Of a stretch of 64,000 bases of DNA, positions 15,540-23,248 are shown one piece after another. The stretch is from positions 29,899 to 93,898 of the forward strand of contig NZ_LQPE01000010.1 in assembly GCF_002101735.1 (NCBI RefSeq), given 5' to 3'. Origin of the DNA: Mycobacterium kyorinense (GTDB lineage: Bacteria; Actinomycetota; Actinomycetes; Mycobacteriales; Mycobacteriaceae). Position 1 is the first letter of the stretch. Each line of letters opens with the position of its first letter. The position numbers were made by a program, and so were the translations under genes. The notes under the pieces are model-generated. The model ran no database searches, was not told where the DNA came from, and saw only the letters and a program-made list of their open reading frames with translations.

Positions 15540-16507
15540 CCATGACCGTGGCGTTGTCCGGATCGGCGGAGGTGGAGACGCCCCGAGAGCGTGCTGTGCG
15601 GAGGGTCGAGGAGCTCAAGCGCGCTGTCGGTGGGGTGCTGGAGGTCCTGGCCGCGATCTACCGCGACGAGGACTGGCGCTACCTTCACGATGACACCGGC
15701 GCCCCATTTGCGGGTTTCGGCCAATTCGTGCAATACACGCTGGGAGGTTCAGCGTCGAATGCGCGGCGCTACCGGCAAGGAGTCGAAACCCTGGTGGTCC
15801 CGCTGCGGGATTTGACGGCCCCGGATACGCGGATTCCGGTAACGCCCAACGATATTGCGCAACTCGGTCAATCAGGAGCTCGCAGGGTCGTCGCGGCCGC
15901 ACCCGATGTGCTGGACGGTATCAGCGACAGCCGGGCGCAGACCGCCGCGCTGCGAGAGCTGATCGACGAGGTCATCGCCGAACGCCACTCCCCCACCAGC
16001 ACGGACGGAGCGGTCAGTTCCGACGACGAATCTTCAATGCTGCCGGCAATCCCCGCGGCACTCCCCCGTGCACCTGCGGGCGACGTCGCAGCCGCCGGCG
16101 ACTACTGCCGCGATATGGCGTCTGATTCGATGGGTGCCGATCCGCTTAGCCGTGCCGTCGATGCCGTGACCGGCCGGGACGATCGCCCGGATATGGCGGC
16201 CGGGCCCGCTACGGATTGTCAGAAGCTGGCGCGAGCGCAGTCGATGATGATCGCGCGCGCGACGATCAGCGGCGCCGACCTGCAAGCTGTGTTGAGCACG
16301 GTTTTAAGTGTCGACCCGGTGACGGCGGCCGACGGTGTCGATGCCGCGAACAGCGCCCAAACCGCCCGTGATTGTTTAGCTGCCGCGCAGCGCCTCGCCC
16401 GGCTCGGCCAGCTACTCAAGGCGTTGCACGAAGCGCAACCGGCTAAGCAGACCCTGATTCGCACGTTATCCGGCACCGACTCGTCAGGGGCCGTTCCGAC
16501 AAGCTAG
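15536..16507 (+). CDS. Plasmid protein, unknown function
   Basis: A 323-residue protein. The N-terminal part (RAVRRVEELKRAVGGVLEVLAAIYRDEDWRYLHDDTGAPFAGFGQFVQYTLGGSASNARRY) resembles the ParB-accessory or phage proteins annotated as hypothetical in mycobacterial elements. The middle is low complexity, and the C-terminus is helical. It starts with GTG or with an ATG two codons later. It is the last gene of the operon that begins at 13734. Confidence 0.55.
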   Translation: MTMTVALSGSAEVETPRERAVRRVEELKRAVGGVLEVLAAIYRDEDWRYLHDDTGAPFAGFGQFVQYTLGGSASNARRYRQGVETLVVPLRDLTAPDTRIPVTPNDIAQLGQSGARRVVAAAPDVLDGISDSRAQTAALRELIDEVIAERHSPTSTDGAVSSDDESSMLPAIPAALPRAPAGDVAAAGDYCRDMASDSMGADPLSRAVDAVTGRDDRPDMAAGPATDCQKLARAQSMMIARATISGADLQAVLSTVLSVDPVTAADGVDAANSAQTARDCLAAAQRLARLGQLLKALHEAQPAKQTLIRTLSGTDSSGAVPTS

Positions 16508-16602
16508 AAGTCTGTCGTGGACATCCCCACCCAGCCAAAAAACATAGGGCTGGCGTGAATCCTGTTTTGTCTTAGGAACTATCACGATAACTTGGGCCCC
16601 GA

Positions 16603-16890
16603 TCAATCGACGCGCCCCAGCAGTCGGCTGCAGAGTTGCACCATCTTCGCTACCTGTTTGGAGTGCCCCACGTCGCTAAGGGTGCGGCTGACCAGGTCGT
16701 AGTTTGTGCCGCCGCGGTTGATGTACTCCGCAAACAGTGCCATCGAGAGTTCATTGATGGCATCGACTTCGGCATGGGTAGCGTGTTCGCCCGCCGCCAG
16801 CTCTTGCAGCCGTTCTGCGGATGTCTCGATGCCGAGATCGGCAAGCCGAGCCGCAAGATGGCGTGCGATGTTAGCGGTCAGAGCCGTCAT
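16603..16890 (-). CDS. Small helical protein, unknown function
   Basis: A 95-residue helical protein (TALTANIARHLAARLADLGIETSAERLQELA; VSRTLSDVGHSKQVAKMVQLCSRLLGRVD). AAGGAA sits 5 bases before the ATG at 16890. It overlaps the upstream gene by 20 bases and is probably co-transcribed with it. Confidence 0.55.
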   Translation of the reverse strand: MTALTANIARHLAARLADLGIETSAERLQELAAGEHATHAEVDAINELSMALFAEYINRGGTNYDLVSRTLSDVGHSKQVAKMVQLCSRLLGRVD

Positions 16891-17236
16891 CGTTCCTTCT
16901 TTCATTTGGTACTGCTGGCCATAGGTTTTCGCCGACCGCGAGCTTGTAGCAATGGGAGGCGAGGCGGCCACACACGTCGTAGTGGTAGCGGTAGATCCTG
17001 CGTTGTGTGCGATCGAGGCCGAGGTAACGTTCGCGTTGCGAACCGTTCAGGCCAACGGGAACGGTGTCGGTGTTGGCCGTGTAGTCGGCCGGGACCGCGC
17101 TGGGGCTTGATGTCTGCATGACGGGATCCTCCTCGGGCGTGATAGCCAGTACGTTGACGGGCCAGTCGACGTTGTTGTGACCAAACGTCTGCCGGCGCGT
17201 TGCGCTACTGATCGCTTTTGCGTTCTCGTTTGTCAT
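16871..17236 (-). CDS. Small protein, unknown function
   Basis: A 121-residue protein with a Tyr/Arg-rich helix (QRERYLGLDRTQRRIYRYHYDVCGRLASHCYKLA) near the C-terminus. The ATG at 17236 has GGAAAG 6 bases before it; another ATG within the frame (MQTSSPSA) could be the start. It is transcribed divergently from the exonuclease gene at 17408. Confidence 0.5.
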   Translation of the reverse strand: MTNENAKAISSATRRQTFGHNNVDWPVNVLAITPEEDPVMQTSSPSAVPADYTANTDTVPVGLNGSQRERYLGLDRTQRRIYRYHYDVCGRLASHCYKLAVGENLWPAVPNERRNDDGSDR

Positions 17237-17407
17237 CCATCTTTCCTTGGACCTCGTCCTGCGTGAAATACGTTTGATGTCAAGTGAACTGGCGCGTTTG
17301 GGTTTTGCCAAGAGGTGTTGCTGATAAGCGGGCTTATCAGCGCGCTCCCCCGCACCGCGTTGAGATGAACCCGCTTCGCTGTCGGTGGGTGCTGGAATGC
17401 TATCGGC

Positions 17408-18088
17408 ATGATCTACCAGCGGCCATTCGATAGCCATCGGAGTTGGGCTGTCGTCGACGTCGAAACATCGGGGATGCATCCCGAGACATCCCGGGTGATA
17501 AGCCTTGCCGCCCTCGCAATGTCCCCGAGCGGCGTCATAGAGCGGGCGGTTGTCAGTCTGCTCAACCCGGGAGTGGATCCGGGGCCGACAGACATCCACG
17601 GCTTGACCCGCGACATGCTCGCCGGGCACCCCCGCTTCGCCGATGTCGCTGCCGACCTGGCCGAGCTGCTTCAGGGGCGAATACTGGTGGCCCACAACGC
17701 CGCGTTCGATTACGCATTCCTGGCCGCCGAAGCGCGCATCGCCGGTGTCGCGCTACCTGTTGAGGCTGTGATGTGCACGGTCGAGCTGGCCAGCCGACTC
17801 CAGTTGGGCACCGACAACCTGAAATTGAGCACCTTGGCCAAATACTGGGAGATCACGCAGAGGCGTCCGCACGACGCCTTCGACGACGCCGTGGTGCTGA
17901 CACAGGTGCTGATGCGCGCCTTAGACCGTGCGCGTGCTCTCGGTGTGCCGCTGCCGATCCGGGCGCCGGGCAGTGCGACCGAGTTCGCGTTGTTTGGTGT
18001 GGACGGCGATTTCGATCTGAAGGCCAGCCAGCGCGGCCATGTTGAGCAGCGCATCCACGCTGAACCGGTCGATTTGGCGGCGAGCTAA
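17408..18088 (+). CDS. DEDDh 3'-5' exonuclease, DnaQ-like
   Basis: The exonuclease motifs are all present: Exo I AVVDVETSG (Asp and Glu), Exo II LVAHNAAFDYAFL (Asp) and Exo III HDAFDDA with His and Asp. A HGLTRDML segment between them is typical of DnaQ/RNase T relatives. As a free-standing 226-residue plasmid protein it could proofread, process DNA ends or degrade RNA. The last 55 codons overlap a minus-strand regulator gene, so the true C-terminus may have been extended by a lost stop. Confidence 0.8.
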   Translation: MIYQRPFDSHRSWAVVDVETSGMHPETSRVISLAALAMSPSGVIERAVVSLLNPGVDPGPTDIHGLTRDMLAGHPRFADVAADLAELLQGRILVAHNAAFDYAFLAAEARIAGVALPVEAVMCTVELASRLQLGTDNLKLSTLAKYWEITQRRPHDAFDDAVVLTQVLMRALDRARALGVPLPIRAPGSATEFALFGVDGDFDLKASQRGHVEQRIHAEPVDLAAS

Positions 18089-18250
18089 GTAGGAGATGCG
18101 GGGCTGGGTCACGTTGAGGCGTTGGGCCGCTTCGGCTTGAGTCCATCCGTTGGCCGCGATGCGGTGGTTGATCGCATCGATCAGCTCAGCTCTCACCTGC
18201 ATGTTCACCGCGGTGTCGGTGAAGTGTGCTGCCGGTTGCGGTGAGGGCAT
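17921..18250 (-). CDS. XRE-family regulator, HigA/MqsA-like
   Basis: The helix-turn-helix is clear: LIDAINHRIAANGWTQAEAAQRLNVTQPRISYLARRQIDRFSVDALLNMAALAGLQIEIAV. This compact form is the usual antitoxin-like XRE protein found beside small toxins, but no toxin gene adjoins it here. The last 25 residues (after IAVHTK) are basic and probably unstructured. Its 3' end overlaps the exonuclease gene on the other strand by 168 bases. Confidence 0.75.
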   Translation of the reverse strand: MPSPQPAAHFTDTAVNMQVRAELIDAINHRIAANGWTQAEAAQRLNVTQPRISYLARRQIDRFSVDALLNMAALAGLQIEIAVHTKQRELGRTARRPDRQRHTESTRTV

Positions 18251-18306
18251 AACGAGGACCTTTCACGAGGTGGCCCTCACTTTATCGCCCGAGCTCTGGC
18301 CTGCTG

Positions 18307-19008
18307 TTAGTTGTTGGACGGTGTGGCGGTGGCGTCCTTGAGGGCTTGTTGCTGGGTGTCTGGCCAGCTGACCGCGGCGAGCTGTTGGCCGTGGCGGCCG
18401 CGGAAGATGCCGATCAGCACCGGGTTGGCGCCGCTGGCGCGGGTGTAGGTGTAGACCGGGCCGCCGGAGTCGCCGTGGTCACTGGTCAGGTCGTATCGGC
18501 CGGGGTTGATGGTGAACCAGCCGGGGTGGACGTCGGCGATGAGGCCGCAGGAGCGGCCGGTGGTGGCTCCGAGGTGGCAGACCGGCATGCCAGGCTGCGG
18601 CTGCAGGCCGGGTTGGGTGATTAGTGGCCGGGTGAAGGTGGGGCCGAGCAGGTTGGTGACGGTGCCGGCGGAGCGCTGGAGGCTGATGGCTTCGTAGTCG
18701 ATCACTGTGTCTTGTGATCCGGTGGTGGGTTGGCCGGCGCGATTGGTGTGTGAGTAGAGAACGGTGCCGATGCGGTTGCCGGCCGTGTCGCGGACCTGGC
18801 CGTCGCTGTTGCAGTGGCCGGCCGAGTAGCCGATGTGATTGGTGGTGTCGACGTAGGCGAGGGTGCATTTGGTGCTGCCCTGCACGATCGTCATTCCCGG
18901 GAAGACCATCGTGTTGGCGGCGGATGCCGGCGGTGCAAGAAGAGCCACGCTGGCCGTGATCAGCAATGCGGCGGCCGCGGTGAACAGCCCCCTCAGTCGG
19001 ATCGTCAC
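18307..19008 (-). CDS. Secreted trypsin-like serine protease
   Basis: A 233-residue chymotrypsin-fold protease. A signal peptide (TIRLRGLFTAAAALLITASVALLAPPASA) precedes the mature domain. The catalytic triad is visible as His in IGYSAGHC, Asp in TVIDYEAI and Ser in HGDSGGP. Cysteines around GHC and in GRSCGL suggest two disulfides. The GTG at 19008 overlaps the upstream stop (GTGA). Substrate unknown; it resembles small secreted mycobacterial proteases rather than HtrA types, as there is no PDZ domain. Confidence 0.85.
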   Translation of the reverse strand: MTIRLRGLFTAAAALLITASVALLAPPASAANTMVFPGMTIVQGSTKCTLAYVDTTNHIGYSAGHCNSDGQVRDTAGNRIGTVLYSHTNRAGQPTTGSQDTVIDYEAISLQRSAGTVTNLLGPTFTRPLITQPGLQPQPGMPVCHLGATTGRSCGLIADVHPGWFTINPGRYDLTSDHGDSGGPVYTYTRASGANPVLIGIFRGRHGQQLAAVSWPDTQQQALKDATATPSNN

Positions 19009-19223
19009 GCGCGTTGCCTTTCCTCGTGCTCGATGAACGCCTCTACTTGCTCGATCAGCGCCGCGGTGGCGGTGACTTTGCGCCGCTCGCGCACCGACCG
19101 GTACAGAACGGCCTGTTCGAATCGCATTTTCAGCTCGTAGGGCACGCGGAAGCTGATTTGGACCTGGTCGTCGCCGGCGGCTGGCTCGGGCATCAGCGCC
19201 TCTCTCCTGACTGGCGCGCTCAC
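19005..19223 (-). CDS. Small ribbon-helix-helix-like protein
   Basis: A 72-residue protein. DDQVQISFRVPYELKMRFEQAVLYRSVRERRKVTATAALIEQVEAFIEHEE has a beta strand followed by two helices, the ribbon-helix-helix plan. The start may be the ATG at 19193. It is co-transcribed with the protease, and its promoter region carries GCTAGCTAGC, so it may bind the GCTAGC repeats upstream. That binding is inferred from position only. Confidence 0.6.
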   Translation of the reverse strand: MSAPVRREALMPEPAAGDDQVQISFRVPYELKMRFEQAVLYRSVRERRKVTATAALIEQVEAFIEHEERQRA

Positions 19224-20000
19224 AGGACGCGCATCTCACAGAGATGCTAGCTAGCTCCATTGCTTGATTGGTAGAGGACAAGCTCGCTCCCGCGCATGGT
19301 CTCGTGATTGCTGGCTTCCGTGCTTGTTGGCTTTTATGATTCCATGCTTGCTGCTGTTATAGCTTGCTAGCTTCTTGACTGTGGTCTTCTCCATGGTTCA
19401 AGGGCGGTTGAGATGAGAAGGTTCCCCAACGCCTCTCCCCCGCGTCACTGGAAATAACCACTGCTCAGCGCGATACGCGCGGCTCGACACCGCAGAAATG
19501 CCTGCCTGTGTGCGATTCACCTGCCTGATCGTCGGCGGCCGACCCGCTAAACGGCACTGGCGACCCAGTGGCTCCGGTCAGCGCCCACCATGGTGAGCCA
19601 GCCCCGCAACTGCCCTAGCCGGTCGCCGTTAACCGCGGGCAGGCGGCTCCGCCGCCAGCCACCGGAGCCACCGCGTAACCGCGGCGGCAACGACCGACCG
19701 GCTCATCCTGAGCCGAGAACGTACCGCTACTAGCACCCATCGGACTTTCGCCACCAGCTGAGCGACAAAGTGTCACCGGCACCGCACCCACTCAAGCCAT
19801 CACACAGCGGGTAACTTGGTCAGTCGGCACCCCGCCGGAGGTCCGGCATGGGCGCACGGTTTCCCAGCAACCGGGCGTCGGTTTGCGGGCGGCGTGTGCT
19901 GCCGTCGCGAGCCCGGCTGACGCTTGCGGCGCCCCGAAACCGATTGATTCCCTGGGGAATTCACCGCCCCCGTATCTTGCCGTTGCGTCACGAGTGGGTG
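19224..20000. other. Non-coding region with GCTAGC/GCTTG repeats and inverted repeats
   Basis: No convincing gene is seen. At 19240-19380 there is a run of related short elements: GCTAGCTAGCTCC, several TGCTTG/TGCTGG units, and ATAGCTTGCTAGCTT. That last 15-mer recurs exactly at 40 kb. At 19568-19671 an 11-bp inverted repeat (GTGGCTCCGGT and ACCGGAGCCAC) occurs. The segment lies between the protease operon and parAB and could hold an origin or regulator sites. Confidence 0.5.
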
Positions 20001-20022
20001 TCAGTTTTCCGCGGAAAACTGA
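20001..20022. promoter_or_regulatory. parS-like centromere site 1
   Basis: A 22-base perfect palindrome with core GTTTTCCGCGGAAAAC, 12 bases downstream of parB. The same core occurs twice upstream of parA. Its form recalls the chromosomal parS (GTTTCACGTGAAAC) with a different centre, so ParB is the expected ligand. Confidence 0.75.
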
Positions 20023-20033
20023 TACCCGCTTGG

Positions 20034-20924
20034 CTACTTCAACAATTTCCTGAGCTGAGTGACGAGTGTCCGAGCTCCTGTATCGCCAAGCTGCTGGTGC
20101 AATGCAGCGGCCAAGGCGTTCGGTTCGGTATCGAACTTCCGCAACGCCTTTGTCACCGACCGCAGGTTCGGCGCCGACGCCTCGCTTGCAGGCGCTGGTT
20201 GTCCAGTCCCCTCCCCCACTTCATGATTGCTGTCGCCGTCACGTCTGTTTCGGTCGCGGGTCGCGTTCCACCGTGCCACCTGCTGCTCAAGTGGCACGCG
20301 CGCAAGCGAACGTGCCTCCCGAATCGCGAGATCGCCTCTGCGAGTGGCTTCCTGAAGGTCTGGTGTCAGGTTGAGCAGCGCTCGCCTATGTGAGACCCAC
20401 GTCTTACTCTTTCGGAGGTGTTCGGCCGCAGCGTCGGCGCTGCCGAACTCCTCTACAAGCTTCTCGACGGCCTTGGCTTCCTCGATGACATCGAAGCCGG
20501 AGCGATCGACGTTCTCGGAAATAATCGCGGTGAGCAGTGTTGCGTGGTCTTTGGCCAACTCGTCCTTGATGACGACGTCGAGTTCGGGCCGGCCGAACTT
20601 CTGTGCGGCCGCTAGGCGGCGGTTGCCGATGATGACCACCCAGCGCGCCGAAATCGTGGCTTGCGGATAGATGTTCTGAAACGCACCCCGGGTGACAACC
20701 ACGACCGGCTGGAGTTGGAAATCGACGATTGATGCCAGTTCGTCTAGGTCGCCGAGTGAATCGCGGGGGTTGTATGGGTTGGCTACCAAGTCTCGTAGTG
20801 GCACCGATCGGGACAGTCCCGATCGTGGCGTGACTACCGGTACATGCGCAGAGCCGTCGACTGACGAATTGTCGCCGACAGCGTCAACGAGGGCATCGAA
20901 TGTCTTAACACCGCCGCGTCCCAT
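20034..20924 (-). CDS. parB: ParB-like partition protein
   Basis: A 296-residue ParB. RDLVANPYNPRDSLGDLDELASIVD is the start of the ParB/Srx nuclease-like CTP-binding domain, and IIGNRRLAAAQKFG is its conserved arginine patch. The region VIEEAKAVEKLVEEFGSADAAAEHLRKSKTWVSHRRALLNLT is the helix-turn-helix that reads parS, and the C-terminus would dimerise. Its ATG overlaps the parA stop (TAATG). It should load at the three GTTTTCCGCGGAAAAC sites around the operon. Confidence 0.9.
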   Translation of the reverse strand: MGRGGVKTFDALVDAVGDNSSVDGSAHVPVVTPRSGLSRSVPLRDLVANPYNPRDSLGDLDELASIVDFQLQPVVVVTRGAFQNIYPQATISARWVVIIGNRRLAAAQKFGRPELDVVIKDELAKDHATLLTAIISENVDRSGFDVIEEAKAVEKLVEEFGSADAAAEHLRKSKTWVSHRRALLNLTPDLQEATRRGDLAIREARSLARVPLEQQVARWNATRDRNRRDGDSNHEVGEGTGQPAPASEASAPNLRSVTKALRKFDTEPNALAAALHQQLGDTGARTLVTQLRKLLK

Positions 20925-21640
20925 TAGCGGGCTCCTACCATGTTGAGTTCGTCTGCGAGGTTGTAGTAGTCAGCCGCCGCGTTGGCGGCTGTGCCGGTCT
21001 TCTTGTACTGGGTGACCACGATGCCCTCGTTCGAGGCATTCGTGTGAATCTTGTAGTGGCGCACCACCGTGTCAGCTAACGGCCATCCCTGTCGGCGAAT
21101 GAAGTTCTGTGTTTCCAACAGCCAGTGCTCACCGTCTCGGGGGTCCCAGTCGTTGATGAAGACGCGGTAGGGAATGTTTCGCGGTTCGAGGAGCTTGCGG
21201 ATCGTCCGTGCGGTCGGGTCGAAGCACATTGGGGCGGGCAGGATGGGCACGATCGCTTCGTCGGTGACGTCCAGGACGGTCCTGAGCGCGTCCGCGGAGT
21301 ATCCGTCGCCGAGACCATCCCCGCAGGAATCCGGGTCAAGGTCGAACCACCCTGCGGTGTCGACGTACACCTCGGCGATGCCGGGGAGATTGTTGAGCTG
21401 CCTTAGCCACTCGAGGGGATCGTCGTGTGCTTGGACGAGATGGAAGGGGAGTGCGTCGACTCGGTTGGCCCACCATTTCGCCGAGCCCTGCGGGTCAATC
21501 GACACTGCGGCAACTGGCGAGAAGGCTTGCGGGTCGAGGTCGGCGGTCAGCGTTTCGGCTCGCACTGCTGCGAGGTTGACGGTCGCTGTGCTCTTGCCGA
21601 CACCGCCTTTTTGGTTCAAAACAGTGACAACTCTAGTCAT
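20924..21640 (-). CDS. parA: ParA-like partition ATPase
   Basis: A 238-residue ParA. The deviant Walker A is NQKGGVGKSTATVNLA, and the switch region is visible as EVYVDTAGW. It lacks an N-terminal DNA-binding extension, so it is of the small (type Ib-like) class and would not itself be the repressor. The ATG at 21640 starts directly at the Walker strand (MTRVVTVLNQKGG). It moves plasmid copies apart with ParB. Confidence 0.9.
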   Translation of the reverse strand: MTRVVTVLNQKGGVGKSTATVNLAAVRAETLTADLDPQAFSPVAAVSIDPQGSAKWWANRVDALPFHLVQAHDDPLEWLRQLNNLPGIAEVYVDTAGWFDLDPDSCGDGLGDGYSADALRTVLDVTDEAIVPILPAPMCFDPTARTIRKLLEPRNIPYRVFINDWDPRDGEHWLLETQNFIRRQGWPLADTVVRHYKIHTNASNEGIVVTQYKKTGTAANAAADYYNLADELNMVGAR

Positions 21641-21763
21641 AGGGGAGAGGGACCTTCGTGTTCTTCGACCGCGATCGCGGCCTACGGGGAACAGGCAGCC
21701 AAAGACTACGTCCGACACACTACAACCGGCCCCCGACACGCTGAATTCTGCGCAACAATTGAC

Positions 21764-21783
21764 CAGTTTTCCGCGGAAAACTG
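21764..21783. promoter_or_regulatory. parS-like centromere site 2
   Basis: A 20-base palindrome, CAGTTTTCCGCGGAAAACTG, 124 bases upstream of parA. It has the same core as the sites at 20001 and 21888. Confidence 0.75.
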
Positions 21784-21887
21784 CGTGACATGGTGCACCT
21801 GCGCAACGCCGCCCCGAACGCTTGCTAGGACCAGGAGTTGCGTCCGCAGACTGCTGTGACCTGCATTTATCGTGTTCAGGCGAAGGT

Positions 21888-21905
21888 AGTTTTCCGCGGA
21901 AAACT
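21888..21905. promoter_or_regulatory. parS-like centromere site 3
   Basis: An 18-base palindrome, AGTTTTCCGCGGAAAACT, about 125 bases (12 helical turns) from site 2, so both sites face the same side of the DNA. Confidence 0.75.
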
Positions 21906-22707
21906 GCATCTGCTGTCGCTTGGGATCGGACCGCGAAGATCTCGCTGCTGTGGCGCCAAAGCGCCGCATCCCAATGGAACCTCTAACTGCTTGTACTAGC
22001 GTTTCCGAACAAATTTCCCCGCGCCGGCGGGCAGGCCGCAATGTCGGCGCCACCGGGCCACCGAGCGGTTCGAACGCATATGCGCTATGCGCTCTGACTG
22101 CCACGCTGACCGGCCCCGCGCCGGCGCCCTCAACTCGCTTCGCCCACGTCGCCTGCGGCACCCGCCGCGCAGTCCCTCGATTGCGGTTAGGCCACGTGCT
22201 ATCGCAGAGAAATCGCGCGAGTCCAACGATGGGATGCAACGGCAGTCGATGTAGGCCTCGGCGCGTAGATCCGCTACTTCGGCGGGCCGCCCCGCGCGTC
22301 CCCTTGCGATCGATGATTCTCCGCGGGTCGGCTCGGGGCCCACCGCGAACGCAATCGATGTGGTCGCGTCTACCGAGCTGGGCAATAATGCATCGACCCC
22401 TTGCGAGCGGACCATGCGCGCGTACCAGCTTTCGCGTACGTCGGGAGACCGGCGGTTCGGCGGCGGCAAGCCAGTCGGCGTGGCCGGGGCTTCTCCAGGG
22501 CTCGAGTTCTGTGATAGCGGCCCGGATTGCGCGCAGACCGGCCGGAGATCCTGTCAGTCACATAACGCTTCGACGTCGGCACCGCCGAAATGGCCTGCAG
22601 CAAACTCATGAGAATCCCTGATGCGGTGGCAATCGCGGCCCTCGCCAACCGCAGTGGGGTCCGAAACGCAAGCATTTATCGGTGACTTGTCTATATATGC
22701 TGGCTTT
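21906..22707. other. Stretch without a convincing gene
   Basis: Several frames stay open on both strands but none has a family match I recognise, a good start, or sensible composition. The minus-strand frame 21996-22469 (with SVDATTSIAFAVGPEPTRGE) is the least unlikely and could be a decayed gene. The right end holds a TATATATGCT sequence that may be the promoter of the vapB remnant. Confidence 0.4.
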
Positions 22708-22873
22708 GTGGCCAAGCATCTGATCGACATTCGAGCTGCGGACTTCCACGATCAAGGAGACGGTGGACGCGGCTGTTCGCCGCGCGACGGCGCACCGACA
22801 ACAGCGCGTGGCCGACGCACTGGACGCACTGGCCAACGCACCATCAGCAGGTCGCGCCGCGGCATGGCGCTGA
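22708..22873 (+). pseudogene. VapB-type antitoxin remnant
   Basis: GTG at 22708 begins VAKHLIDI, the usual opening of an Arc-fold VapB. In another frame the sequence continues ELRTSTIKETVDAAVRRATAHRQQRVADALDAL and ends AAAWR before a stop, the standard VapB C-terminal part. The two segments are joined by an out-of-frame internal deletion near 22735, so no full antitoxin can be made. Confidence 0.7.
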
Positions 22874-23027
22874 CATTTCTTGTAGACACCAGTGTGATCA
22901 AACGACTCGACCAGCCCGCAGTGCGGCAAGCGGTGCACCGCGAGCTGTGGCCGGCGAACTTGCGCGAGCCCGTATCACCGCTCTCGAGGTCGGATATTCC
23001 GCCCGCAATGAGGTCGGCACCGGCTAA
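22864..23027 (+). pseudogene. VapC-type PIN toxin remnant
   Basis: ATG at 22864 overlaps the vapB end and reads TFLVDTSVIKRLDQPAVRQAV, a PIN-domain N-terminus with the first catalytic Asp. A frameshift then moves the homologous sequence to another frame (GELARARITALEVGYSARNEVG) that stops at 23025-23027. The remaining two thirds of the toxin are absent. Confidence 0.7.
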
Positions 23028-23248
23028 TAGCAGCATTGGATGCTCACCTACGCCCCGATTCCCCCAACCTGCGCTCTTGGGCCCATCGGTGGATATGAGA
23101 ACGCCGCCCGGGCGGCGCTGGACCCCGATTGTGGCGTCACAGTGACGCAACGGCGTCCGGCTTCTCTGCCGGTGGCTGGGCTGTGGGCCGTCCTGGGCCA
23201 AATAGCCGGGCGGAACGGCCATTTGGGCGTTACCGGCCGATCTGAGGA

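Noticed and set aside
21996..22469. 157-codon minus-strand frame with SVDATTSIAFAVGPEPTRGE
   Set aside because: No start signal or family was recognised and the flanks have non-coding composition; mentioned only as a possible decayed gene.
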